From contig NC_012994.1 in assembly GCF_000026365.1 (NCBI RefSeq), positions 1 through 64,000 on the forward strand: a DNA stretch of 64,000 bases, given 5' to 3'. Below, in pieces: positions 1 to 10,095 of the stretch. The position numbers and the translations under genes are program-made. A model generated the notes under the pieces. The model ran no database searches, was not told the DNA's origin, and saw nothing but the letters and a program-made list of their open reading frames with translations. Origin of the DNA: Zygosaccharomyces rouxii. Lineage: Eukaryota; Ascomycota; Saccharomycetes; Saccharomycetales; Saccharomycetaceae. Position 1 is the stretch's first letter. Every line of letters begins with the position of its first letter.

Positions 1-330
1 GTAATCGACAGAATAAAATTTTTGTCTATTATAATAGCTACCGTTCCAGGTGTGAACTTGGGACAATGGGATCGGATAGCTATGAAAATGAATCAGCATC
101 TGCAAAATAGAAACGCCAGCGACGGGGGCAAACGTGATGATTTTTTCGATGGAAACCAATGCTTTCACTTTTTCGAAAAAGAATTTGAACCTCTTGTTTC
201 CGATAAAGGTGTGTTTGATTTTTTCAAAAAGTTACTCGAGCCGCTTTTCCCTAGCCAATGGTTACTATACCGTGACCTGGACTGTATTGCTGCGGATGCG
301 CTCAGAGCGTGCGAAACTCCTTCTGATTAG
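1..330 (+). CDS. 3' end of a DUP-family membrane protein gene, cut by the window edge
   Basis: The frame is open from the first base to a TAG at 328-330 and encodes the last part of a DUP (COS/DUP-like) repeat: an RIKFLS..I start, the signature LGQWDRIAMKMNQ, then FFDG..C..F and FEPL. The same layout forms the second DUP repeat of the intact genes at 16701 and 28214. After residue ~80 the sequence no longer follows those relatives, so the end may be aberrant. A homologous fragment at 13526-13848 has no 5' half in front of it, so this may also be an orphan fragment rather than the end of a whole gene. What lies to the left cannot be seen. DUP proteins are endomembrane/plasma membrane proteins; some S. 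cerevisiae Cos proteins help sort plasma membrane proteins to the vacuole. Confidence 0.55.
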   Translation, partial: VIDRIKFLSIIIATVPGVNLGQWDRIAMKMNQHLQNRNASDGGKRDDFFDGNQCFHFFEKEFEPLVSDKGVFDFFKKLLEPLFPSQWLLYRDLDCIAADALRACETPSD

Positions 331-555
331 ATCAATGTGGCCTTGTAACGTTAAGAATTTACCAGCTAACGACTACCTCTCGATTCCAAATCAATATACT
401 TTGCTTTGGTCATGGGTTTTCAAAAACATTGGTTTTGAGAAGTTTCAAATGAATAATAGAGTCATTGTTCAAAACTAGGTTTTTTGACTGCCACACCACA
501 GAAGCCCAGAAGAGATTAGCTCTTAACGTGCTTTTTATCTCTTATGTCAAACAGA

Positions 556-1419
556 TTAACAAGGGGCAGCGAATAAAATAAGAATGGCATGCCAAATCAA
601 TAAGAAAAAATAGACCAGGGTCATAGTTACAGAGAGCGCTAATTCTATTGCCCCCAAGTAAAGCATTGAGGTGCTGAGAATATTGCGAAACTTCTCGAAA
701 ATACCGTCTCTACATTCATCTTCCTCTGCCGTATGTGATAATTTACCAAAATTCTCAACGCTCTTGTCATAATTTGCAACTGCTCTCTCGATTAGAACCT
801 TATTTGATGGATTTTTCCAAAAATTCCTGTACCTTTCTCCTTCGTAATAACACCTTATGTCGTAGGTCTGGCACTCTATTGGTTTTACGATTTCTCTCAC
901 AAAAAAGTGCATACAATGCTCTCCACTGTAAAAAAGGGAATACCGATATCCTGTCTCTTTAGAAAAGAGATTAACTCTAGATGTAATTCTCCGCCAAGCT
1001 ATTGGATCCCCGATCAAGTCCATTTCAGCCACTTCCTTCAATAACGTTTGGAGCACTTTTGTGTCAATATCAACGTTTTTCTTATGGTAGATGAAGTTCA
1101 CAAAAAACACAGTAAAGAATAGGAAGTAATGAACGATCATCCATACGGGAGAAAATACTTCTAAAAATTTTGTTTCAAGTTCAGTATCAAAATAGTCGCG
1201 CAGACTAAACTAAGGCAACCGTACAAATGGTGATGACACAAATGTACCTAAAAGAGAGAGGCTAATATCGGATATCCATGTTTTCTCGAAAAAATATGGG
1301 GCAAGGAAGTACATCAACTTTCCACCAGTACTGTCCTCTGGTAATTCTATTTTTTCCTCTTCAAACGTCTGCACACACTTCTCTAAATCCATTTCACTCT
1401 CGTCACTTATCACACTCAT
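556..1419 (-). pseudogene. Full-length single-DUP membrane protein gene with one in-frame stop
   Basis: The 288 codons match the intact gene at 14074-14937 along the whole length and with the same total size. The ATG is at 1417-1419. A single TAG at 1210-1212 replaces the TAC (Tyr) codon of the intact copy, after which the same frame runs open to 556. The predicted protein would have an acidic N-terminus, two hydrophobic segments, one DUP repeat (DPIAWRRITSRVN, then YSGEHCMHFF) and a hydrophobic C-terminal segment. The evidence for loss of function is this one nonsense codon; readthrough or a sequencing error would leave an intact protein. The gene points away from the two-DUP gene at 2418 and shares a divergent intergenic region with it. 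Confidence 0.75.
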
Positions 1420-2240
1420 ATTGTCTTGTTGGTTAAATACACCATTGCTGCCGCGAGTGTCAGTTTGTATCTGAATTGCCGCCTTTTATGTCTTTTCACT
1501 CCGGATTGCTTCCCCCTTGATTGTTCCCTCCCCGCGGGACAGTTTCATGCAGGAGAAACTCGAAGTGTCAAAATGATAACGTATATATACGAAAGTGGTA
1601 GACGGGTAGTTCAAAGATCAGTTTGGAAACTCTAATCAGAGCACTGAAAGATTGCCTTATGTCTGGTGTGTCGGCACCTTATTTCACTTTGTTGACCTTT
1701 TCTGTTGACAGTATATAGAGCTGCCGGTTTATCATATGTCGATTATGTTCGAGTGTAAACGATGGTTAGTTGTCTATATATTATATATAACCATCGAGTT
1801 GAATAAATCCACGAGGTACCGAAAGAAGTACGCGGGAAGTCAGTTCAGCAACAGACACAAATTGCAAGAAGCAATGTCGTATCGCCATCAACTTAACGCT
1901 TGTGCTAATAAGGCAGACTTGCTTCACGGACACAAGGGCAAGAAACTGTCGGAGCTACCTCAAGTTTTTAATCAGCGGTTCAGTTGCCATGGAGGTTGTA
2001 GAGAGCCCTTAACGTGGTACAAACAGTAGAATACGTATCTATTTCTGATTAAGCTAGCGTCCTGGGTAGGAATTGAGGAATTGCCTAAAAGCCTTTTGAT
2101 CTCAGAAGGATATATCTGCTCTTGATGCGCATCACCTTTTTGTCAAGAATATCTCTCATATGTTTCTATTTTCAAGCGAGACAGGACATTACAGAAAATA
2201 TATACGTATAGGCAACATAAACTTTGTTTGAACTTGTTAC

Positions 2241-2290
2241 CCATTGTTACCCATTGTTATCCATTGTTATCCATTGTTATCCATTGTTAT
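2241..2290 (+). repeat. Five tandem copies of a 10-bp unit CCATTGTTAY
   Basis: The unit CCATTGTTA(C/T) occurs five times in a row at 2241-2290, about 130-175 bp before the ATG of the two-DUP gene. The paralogous promoters keep fewer ATTGTT motifs: two near 11920-11941 and one near 16563. The core ATTGTT is that of HMG-box factors such as Rox1, and the 10-bp period would place all copies on one face of the helix. A regulatory role is inference. Confidence 0.7.
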
Positions 2291-2300
2291 CACGAATTCC

Positions 2301-2373
2301 TTTTTCTGCAATCTTCGTCATGTCGCTCCGATGACGATAAAAATCTGATCTCGTTTCTCATAGCAACTCAGGA
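2301..2373 (+). promoter_or_regulatory. Conserved upstream block of the two-DUP genes, with inverted repeat
   Basis: A stretch of about 70 bp is nearly the same at 2301-2373, 11951-12024 and 16582-16653, each time 45-120 bp before the start codon of a two-DUP gene. It contains the inverted repeat TCGTCAT (2315-2321) / ATGACGA (2331-2337) with a 9-bp spacer, followed by TAAAAATC. The left arm is lost in the 16.6-kb copy, while the right arm and the following bases are kept. The TGACG core resembles ATF/CREB-type sites. Confidence 0.5.
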
Positions 2374-2417
2374 AACTACTCACTACATACAAGAAAGGAG
2401 TTTAAACAAGAACAAAC

Positions 2418-3472
2418 ATGGAATCCGATAAAGAATCTCAAAGCCCGTATTACCCAAACAACTCTTCAAGAGTGACTTTACATGGTCGTTTTATGAAATA
2501 TCCAAGCATCGCTCCCCCCAGTTGATCTCATGTTTATGCCTTGTTGGGTGGGTATCACTATATGGGAGTAATTTAATAAATAAAAAGGAGTCTACGGGTG
2601 TCATGTTTGCCACTTTATACCTAGAATTTTCAATTCTACTTCCCCTTGCACGGTTACAATATTCGAAAATGTATCCCAATACAACAGTGTTGGTTCGACA
2701 AGTGCTAGAATTGAATCCTCAACGTGATTTCAAGAAATGGGACGACATTGCAAGTAAATTGAACCTTTTATTTTACCAAGAGCATATCTGGAATACACCA
2801 TACTTTTTTTATGATGGTCAACAGACTCAACTTGCATTCAAGGATAATGTTTTAAGGCCATATCACCAAGGAAAATTTAACGGTATTACTGATGCGGACA
2901 AGATTCAATCAGCAAGGAGTTATATGCAATCAATAAAAAAGGATTTTGGATTATCATTGAGAGACAGTTTGTCAAAACCCGTTTTAAATTCCAAATTACC
3001 CAGAGACACCTACAGAGGCAAGTTCTCCTTTTACTCAAGATATTTGCTCGTGGGATTGACTTATTTGTTTCAAATTGACTCTCTGTTAAAAATTGTAACA
3101 ACATTTGGCCAAAAACCATTCGAGGCTTTGATTTCGCTCATATATTGGCAGTTTCTGTTCTTGATATTCTACCGCTATCGCTATCGCCTTCTGTATCAAG
3201 AGATGGGTACAATGCAAGCAATCAAATTTTTGTCGATAATAACAAAAGTCAATCCTGAAAAGGAACTGAATAAATGGGATCAAGTAGCCAGACATATGAA
3301 TGAATATCTAGCTAGTGAGGAAAATAGCAGTCATTCTAAGCGTAGATTTCTGGACGGTAAACGTTGTTTAAACTGTTACAAGACCTACTTTGAGCCTCTA
3401 TCCGTTGGTAATGGTCCTTCGGAATACTGCGAGCTGAAAGAAATTGTTGAAATTATAAAACCAGATGCATAG
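2418..3472 (+). pseudogene. Two-DUP (COS-like) membrane protein gene with early frameshift
   Basis: Aligned to the intact gene at 16701, the ATG is at 2418-2420. One A is missing from the AAAA run after codon 7 (2440-2442), so the ATG frame ends at a TGA around 2523. From 2443 the shifted frame is open to 3472 and encodes the rest of the protein: N-terminal hydrophobic segments, a first DUP repeat (FKKWDDIASKLN, then TPYFFYDGQ), two more hydrophobic segments and a second DUP repeat (LNKWDQVARHMN, then FLDGKRCLNCYK). No ATG early in the open frame would give the N-terminal helices. A single base, in a homopolymer, separates it from an intact gene, so it is either a young pseudogene or a sequence error. 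Confidence 0.7.
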
Positions 3473-3520
3473 GGCGATACCAATTAGTAAAACTTTGTAT
3501 TTCTCAAGCACAATCTGAAA

Positions 3521-3906
3521 GTAGCAGTCTATAATGATTTAAAATATGATAGTATCACAAGTGCTGTGCTGATGGTCCCTCAAAGTACTAAACTTCTCCG
3601 GGTGGTACTTTCAGCTCAGATTGCACCCTTTTTCTTGGCTAAAGATAATCTCTAAAGCCAACGATTGGGAAAATAGAATTAACATTTAGAATTGAGAATT
3701 GAGAATTCCATGTTCACTTAAGAAATTCTTGTGTGTGCAGAAGTGCCTCGTTAACCACCTGAAGATAGTTTATTTGATAAGCCAGCCCCAGATTGACGTC
3801 CATTTACCCTCAGTAACGAACGACCAAACAACACATTAAGAATCGAAAAACTGGCGACAAAAACTTCTCAGAAACAACTAAATACTACTTTGGACGTCTT
3901 TAGGCT
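3521..3906 (+). repeat. 3' flank of a two-DUP gene, duplicated at 17808-18187
   Basis: Some 386 bp after the stop codon are about 93% identical by eye to 17808-18187, clearly more than the coding regions in front of them. The similarity ends abruptly at TTAGGCT (3900-3906). Its last 29 bp overlap the truncated end of the VPS10-like gene on the other strand, so this is a rearrangement border. Confidence 0.8.
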
Positions 3907-6021
3907 CACAACTCTCCTCATTTAGTGTAAGCTCTTCAAATGTTTCCCTCATCAAACATTGGGCATCCGCTTTTCTTCTGTTAAAGCTGTACTTGATACC
4001 ATCAATGCACTTGCCATTAGACAAATACCATTTTTCCCAATCTCCATCAGTGCAAGCACCTTCCCCGAACACTTCCGAAAAATCTATTGTGTAAACGGTA
4101 TATTCAGCGGGTTGCTTGTCTTTTTTTTTGCCGAGGCCTATCACAGCGTTTAAACCCCAGCCATCAAGTACGACATCGAACGCATGTGTAGGTTCATCGA
4201 GGTAATATTCCCTCCAATTATTTCCCTGATCCACAGAATAAAAGAACTGCTTCACTGGTGAGTTCTTTGAAAAGGAAGGCTTGCGTATAGCGACGATTAT
4301 GTTACCGAAATCCAAAAATGCTGCGTAGACGGGAAATTCAAAAGCTAGCTCCCAAGAAGCACCACCATCTCGTGAAATAAATGTCATTTCATCGTAATCA
4401 CGTAACACCTCGGTATTTCTTCTGACGACACCGGTTTTCATAAGTATACCAGCTGTTGGTTCATTTCTAGCAGGTTGAAAGTAAGGAGAAAAAAGTTCCT
4501 GGAAAAAACAATGTTCTACTTCATTGATATAACATTGGAGCGAGCAATGCTCTACTTCATTGATATCACACTGGAAAAGGTGCTTATTTTTTCTAGAAGG
4601 ATCTACAACTTTCAGATTAGTCCATGTTTTCCCATTATCAAAGCTTATTTTATTCTTGGAAAATTCTTTATACTCAATGAAAGGGAAAGTTTTTATATGA
4701 GGGTAGGATTCCCTGCGGAATATAAAATCATTAATAAATTTAATAGTTTTTTGAAACCGATTGATCTTCTCATCATGGTTTGCTTCGTACATTTCCAATT
4801 TCTTGCTTTGATTAAGACCTATTTCAAACCTGAATTTACCCCACATTGTTCCCTTGAGGTTGCCTAACTTTTTTAGGTTAATATTTTGAACAGGTTCCTG
4901 AGTCATGGAGTCAGTGAAAGAAAAGTTGAGACCAGAAGAATCGGACAGTAGCAAATGCTCGGATTTTCCGTGTCCTTCACCTTCTGCCAGAACAGCACAT
5001 AATAATATTCGCTCTCGATCAAGCTCCAGTGGATTTTTGATCCTATTTGGCAAAAAGGCCACCGGCTCAGGTAGGTACGCATGTTCAAAAGGCTGTTTTT
5101 ATTATGCTTAGCTTCAGGGCCCCCTGATATGGCTACCAAAATATAGGAGGGCAGAATCCATAAGTCCTTTATCGAGAAGTCCTTTAATTCATCAACGAGT
5201 CTTGTACTTTGACCAAAATCATTTGTGTAAAACAGGGTACCCACAGTGTTTAATACTGGATCGAGGAACTTTTTTTTCGTAAAAGTTTTCTTTTCACTGT
5301 CAATCCTACATGTATATGAAGACCAATTTCGAACGTTGGTCACTCTTTCCACCTTGTGGATACAATAAATAGCGTCCCTATCGAAGGTAGATTCTTTCGA
5401 TGAAGTGGCGAATTTGCAGGTAGTGCCATGGTACTGGAGATCAGGGGTAGCTTCATATTCGTAAACTGGTTCTCCAATACGTCTAAAGCTTTTCCCAGAA
5501 TCATCAGAAGCGTAAGCTATACGTTCCATAAAGGAAAGTGAGTCCGGATTATTCGTTGAATTATGTCCCAGCTGAAACTTATCGTGCATAATAATGCAGT
5601 GTAGCAATAGAAAATTCTTATTGAACGGATGTTTCTGCAACTTGCAACCTTTCTTGTCTTTGATTTCCTGTGGTAAAGATAGTTGCTTCCAACTTCTTCC
5701 TTGATCTTCCGTCACATGGATCCTTCCAAAACCGCTAGTTACAAAGGCTCTATTTTTGTGAAACTCATCAATATCGACCGCTTCTACATTTCTCCCGACC
5801 TCATCGATAGTTCGCCAATTCCTCCCATGATCAAATGTTATCTGCAAACTATAGTGCAAATAAAACATAGAAACATGGGAGTCGCTGAAGGTATAGAAAT
5901 CTCCGTGATTGAAAGCAAGGGGTTTATAAGGTATCTCTATATGAGATCTCGATACACCAGGAACAAACTCTTGAGCAGTCACTAGAGCCCACAGAGCCCA
6001 AAATACTGGAATAAAATGCAT
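3878..6021 (-). pseudogene. VPS10/sortilin-like sorting receptor, frameshifted and truncated
   Basis: Vps10 is a Golgi-to-vacuole sorting receptor for soluble hydrolases. The ATG at 6019-6021 starts a signal peptide (MHFIPVFWALWALVTAQ); an in-frame ATG also lies 11 codons upstream. A beta-propeller with Asp-box motifs follows (DHGRNW, EDQGRSW, DNGKTW, RDGGASW, DQGNNW), then the first cysteines of the 10CC region. The first frame leaves the family sequence at a run of five T at 5096-5100 (A on the coding strand) and the relationship continues in another frame to 3878. The S. cerevisiae protein is ~1580 residues with two such domains, a transmembrane segment and a tail; here one domain remains and the end is cut inside 10CC. 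The last eight codons lie in duplicated DUP 3'-flank DNA. S. cerevisiae VTH1/VTH2 are comparable subtelomeric relatives. Confidence 0.8.
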
Positions 6022-8206
6022 CCTTATCCTTGGTTTCCACTGGTTACACCGCATGCCAAGAAGTTTCAAGATCCATGAATGCCCCTCGCCTTTTATCAAT
6101 TTTTTATCTCGATTACCCGAAAATACCAAGAGATAAAGAAAGGTAGATACTGATCACCGAGAAAATGTCTGGGGCTGACAACAGAACTTGTATTAGTACA
6201 CAATCAAATGCACCGATGCCATCTACTAACTACCAGCGCTAGTAAGTATACTCTTAGATATAGGCAAATATACGCCCAGCCTAGTATGGATAACAGCTCA
6301 ACAACCCCCTCGGCACGGACACTTGCCTTTCACAAAACCACTTCAATCGTCGATTACATGTCCAATTGATGCATCTATGAACTGTAGTTCCTAATAAAAT
6401 CTTCAAGTAATCAGAGCCTACGCAGTTTGCATCTCGGCTGTTTACGAGTAATCTCACTTAATATTCGATTATCTAAGCCAAAAAAGCTCGTAAGCAGCCA
6501 AAGTCTTCCGGGACATCCATAGCGGCAGTAGATACAATAGACGTTTGAAGGATCACACCAAAGGTTTTTGAAATTTTCTTGGATTTTATAACTGGTTCAG
6601 TTCCTTTTTATTGGAAACTACGTGATGTAATTAGACGAATATTCATTGGCTCTATCACGAATAGCACTATCGTAGGAATCAAAGCCACAGGTTCCAAATC
6701 GGAAATTAGGATCCTTGTACTAAAGACAGTCCGTAACACAATACCCTCCCCTTTTAGTTTTAATCCCTGAATGATGAAAGGTGCTAGAGCGAAAGCAACG
6801 AATTCGTCATAGAAATATTGATCATTTCCAGGAGTATGCCTGGTCATATATGCCCACATTAATATTTCAAAATTAAAATGTCAATATCGTCACCGATTAA
6901 AATTATCTCTCGAGTAGTCATTCCGACTTTGTTACCATAGATTTTTTTTTGCGAATAACAGCTAAGAACTTGCTGTCAATATTCAATTTAACAAGCTCTT
7001 TGACTTTGATTTAAATGCTAACCAAAGCACTTGGGACTCATAAGGAATAAATGCATCCATGACTATTTGTGAAAGGACTGGATGGTTCGGACAAATTTGC
7101 TTAGTTTCTGCTGCAACTAAAGATCCAATTAGTGTATGAATTCTTAAACAATATTTTGTCTTACTTTCACTTGAATATATTTTCCAATACATTATTTTAT
7201 TTTCTTATTTCATTATTTCCAACTATTCTTATTCTTTATCTCAATACATGCCCTTTAGGACTATATACCTAATCTCAAGTATCTTCAATTGAAACGCTAA
7301 ATAACATCTGACTTTTAGTTTCTCTTTCCATTTTTCGCATAGAATACCATTGATAAAGCCATCCATCAGATATTTTCATCTTATTTTCTCATACCAGTCG
7401 CAATTCTCTACTCACCTCTTTCTATCCAACCCCTTGGGTATTTATCGTACTCATTTACAAAGATCAAATATATCTAGATCTATCTCATCTCAACATATGT
7501 CCTTTTGTAAACGCCTAATCAAGAACTTCCTTCCCAACTTGGGTGCTATACACCATTAAAAACAACTTTTCTTTAATTTCTGACAGCCGAATGTTCTTCG
7601 CCGAGACCTAAACAATAAAAAATTGAAGTTGCAAGAGTTAGTGCATTCCAAAATACATTTCGCATATTATATAGACATTCAGATTGATACATATCTAAAC
7701 CAAGTATATTCTAACATTTTATTTTATATAACAACACCACTTCAAAGATAGCAATACATGAAGATAACAATTTATATATTATCACATGTTTGAACATGAC
7801 AGTAAAGTCAGTACATATAAAAAAGAAGTTGTTTGAACAAGTGCCTACCAAACAACAGATCGAGAGACAAAATACAGTCCATTAAACCAGTGGAGGATCT
7901 TGAAACTAGTTTCACTCAGCTCCAAGAACCGTAAGCCTTTTCCACATTTGCTGAGGCTACAAATGTTAAACGTGCGGCTGGTACACGCTAGAAGGCTGTC
8001 GGTGTAAATGTTAACTGTTCTGATGCATACAGATAGATTAGTAAGAAGTGCTAGAAGTGATAAATAAAAAGGGGATCTGCATGGAGGTGGTGACCTGCTA
8101 CATTAACCTATTGCATAACTTCATGATAATATGCACCTACACACAAACACAAGGATTATGCTCGCTGCCTAAAATCTTCCATAACAAGGTCATGTAAATT
8201 AGTGAT
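6022..8206. other. Gene-free stretch between VPS10-like pseudogene and BIO3
   Basis: There are 2.2 kb of AT-rich DNA with many stops. Two short frames on the minus strand (83 codons at 6608-6859, 69 codons at 6983-7192) have protein-like composition but match no family I recognise and lack a convincing gene structure. They could be decayed remnants. I see no tRNA, repeat array or transposon end. Confidence 0.4.
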
Positions 8207-9667
8207 CTAAACCGTCGAATTGGCTCTTACACTATGCCATTCCCTCAAGGCAGAAACTAAGCCTGTGGTCAATTTCCTCAACTGCTCCTTGGAAATAATG
8301 TATGGCGGCATGATGTAACAGAGGTTCCTAAAGGGTCTGATATACACCCCTTTGGAGATAAACGCTTCCTGGAACCACTCCTGATCTATCGATACTTTTA
8401 GCTCAATTACACCTACTGCTCCGACGATCCTCACATCTTCGACTAACCATAACTCCTTTGCTGCAGCTCCTTCCATTAGCGGCACGAACAACTCCTCGAA
8501 TAACTGTTCCTCTATTCTATGTACTTGCTGCTTCCAATAACCGCACATCAGAATATCCAAGCTTTTGTTTGCAACAGCGCAAGCTAGTGGGTTCCCCATA
8601 AACGTGGGGCCATGCATCATACATCCGCCTGTGGGACTACTGGGTGACGAGATACCAAGTGCTATTTTGGGTGTAGTGACAACGGCACTCAATGTCAAGT
8701 ACCCGCCTGTTAGTGCTTTTCCTACGCATATTATATCTGGATAAACATCTATCTGCATTTCGCGCGGAATGTGATTCTGTTCCTGATAAATCTGGCAATG
8801 ATGGAAAGCAAATGTCGTACCCGTTCTTCCAAACCCTGTGGCAATCTCATCTAGTATAAGTGGGATATGGTACCGGTTGCACAGTCTTCTTACCTCGATG
8901 AGAAACTGCGGGTGGTACAATCTCATTCCGCCAGCTCCTTGCAAAATTGGTTCCAGAAAAACTGCACACAACTCATCATGATGATTTTCTATCTTATCGC
9001 GCACGTCATTGATATCATCCTCTTTCCAGCTTGTTCTGTCGCCGAATGACTTGCCATACTTTCGGAATACGCCAGAGGTGGGAAGCACCGGAATCATGGA
9101 TGGCCCTCTGGCAAAAATGTTCTCGGCTAGATACCCTCTATAAATCGAGTGCATTGACCCTACCGGATCGCATACGCTCATAGCTCCTGTGGTATCGCCG
9201 TGATAACCGCTACTTATGGTCAAGAACTTGCTCTTTTTCGGCTTCCCTAAAGTAAAATGGTATTGCAAAGCCATCTTCATTGCCACCTCCACTGCTACAG
9301 AACCACTATCAGCGAGAAAACAGTGCTGCAGCTCTTTGTGGTTCATCATCTTTAGCAATTTTTGGACCAAATTTATTGCAGGCCTGTGGGCCAGCCCACC
9401 AAACATTACATGAGACATTTGACTGGCCTGTGATATCAGTGCATCGTTCAATTCCTTGTGGTTATAGCCATGGATTGCACACCACCAGGATGACATTCCA
9501 TCGATTACTCTATTCTCGCTTCCATCCTGCGTTTCTAGAATAAGCTCACAGTCATACGCCGCCTTCACTAGATGCACTGGTAGTGGATTCACCATAGATG
9601 TATAAGGATGCCATATGTGCTCCCTGTCAAACCTTAACAAAGCCTTCGTTTCCTCAGGTAATTTCAT
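8207..9667 (-). CDS. BIO3: 7,8-diaminopelargonate aminotransferase (biotin synthesis)
   Basis: A class III PLP aminotransferase of 486 residues that converts 7-keto-8-aminopelargonate to 7,8-diaminopelargonate, the third-last step of biotin synthesis. It starts at the ATG at 9665-9667; the open frame extends only four codons upstream to a GTG. Family landmarks are DREHIWHPYTS near the N-terminus, DGMSSWWCAIHGY, SGYHGDT, LILDEIATGFGRTG, and the PLP lysine in VGKALTGGY (K317). Length and sequence follow yeast Bio3 (480 residues) throughout. It is transcribed away from BIO4 across a 428-bp promoter, the same arrangement as in S. cerevisiae. The BIO5 transporter and BIO1/BIO6 are not in this window. 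In S. cerevisiae BIO3/BIO4 are thought to come from bacteria. Confidence 0.95.
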   Translation of the reverse strand: MKLPEETKALLRFDREHIWHPYTSMVNPLPVHLVKAAYDCELILETQDGSENRVIDGMSSWWCAIHGYNHKELNDALISQASQMSHVMFGGLAHRPAINLVQKLLKMMNHKELQHCFLADSGSVAVEVAMKMALQYHFTLGKPKKSKFLTISSGYHGDTTGAMSVCDPVGSMHSIYRGYLAENIFARGPSMIPVLPTSGVFRKYGKSFGDRTSWKEDDINDVRDKIENHHDELCAVFLEPILQGAGGMRLYHPQFLIEVRRLCNRYHIPLILDEIATGFGRTGTTFAFHHCQIYQEQNHIPREMQIDVYPDIICVGKALTGGYLTLSAVVTTPKIALGISSPSSPTGGCMMHGPTFMGNPLACAVANKSLDILMCGYWKQQVHRIEEQLFEELFVPLMEGAAAKELWLVEDVRIVGAVGVIELKVSIDQEWFQEAFISKGVYIRPFRNLCYIMPPYIISKEQLRKLTTGLVSALREWHSVRANSTV

Positions 9668-9880
9668 AATATCTGTCACCGCTTCACTTAGTTGGACCTC
9701 GTTTCATCGAGAGGTAAAGTCCTAAACAGCACTAAACTCAACGATGCATGTACGTTAAATACAAAGTGTGTGGGAATGGAGAAGGGCCAGCCTTTTCATA
9801 TAACAGTCCTCCAACAGTTTTGCGTGGTGGTTGGTGGATAATTAAGCCCGTGGAAGTGGGCTGGAATACCAACAAACCGC

Positions 9881-9889
9881 ATGAGTCAT
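9881..9889 (+). promoter_or_regulatory. Consensus Gcn4-type site in the BIO3/BIO4 promoter
   Basis: ATGAGTCAT, the perfect palindromic Gcn4 (bZIP) target, lies about midway in the divergent BIO3-BIO4 promoter. It is 214 bp from the BIO3 ATG and 207 bp from the BIO4 ATG, so it could serve both. A TATA-like TATAAAA at 10001-10007 stands 95 bp before the BIO4 ATG. Confidence 0.5.
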
Positions 9890-10020
9890 GAATCATCGTG
9901 TATAGTCATACTGGAATGGCTATCAATACAGCACACAAAAACCTGTTGACTCGCGTGCGGATAAACCCTGCAACGAAACATTGCATAAATTATGGAACCA
10001 TATAAAAGAGGCCAGCACAA

Positions 10021-10065
10021 ATGAGAAAACCGCAAAACAATTCGTTCCGTCTATTCGAAAGGTAA
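10021..10065 (+). other. Short upstream reading frame before BIO4
   Basis: ATG at 10021 opens 14 codons ending at TAA 10063-10065, 30 bp before the BIO4 ATG and in the same frame. It lies 14 bp after the TATA-like element, so it may fall in the leader only if transcription starts close to the TATA. If transcribed, it could lower BIO4 translation. Confidence 0.3.
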
Positions 10066-10095
10066 GTGGGCAAATATCCATACCCTTCTACCTTA

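Larger units (their letters stand above)
1420..2417. promoter_or_regulatory. Divergent intergenic region between two DUP-family genes
   Basis: This is about 1 kb without a supportable gene. The left part (to ~1640) matches 14938-15150 and is the promoter side of the single-DUP gene. The part from ~1725 to ~2030 matches 16050-16360. The ~900 bp that carry another gene in the second copy (15270-15968) are missing between them. The right part holds a five-unit 10-bp repeat and a conserved block upstream of the two-DUP gene. Confidence 0.6.

Noticed and set aside
6608..7192. Two short minus-strand frames with protein-like hydrophobic stretches
   Set aside because: Too short, no family recognised, no paralog in the window; kept only as possible remnants in the intergenic note.
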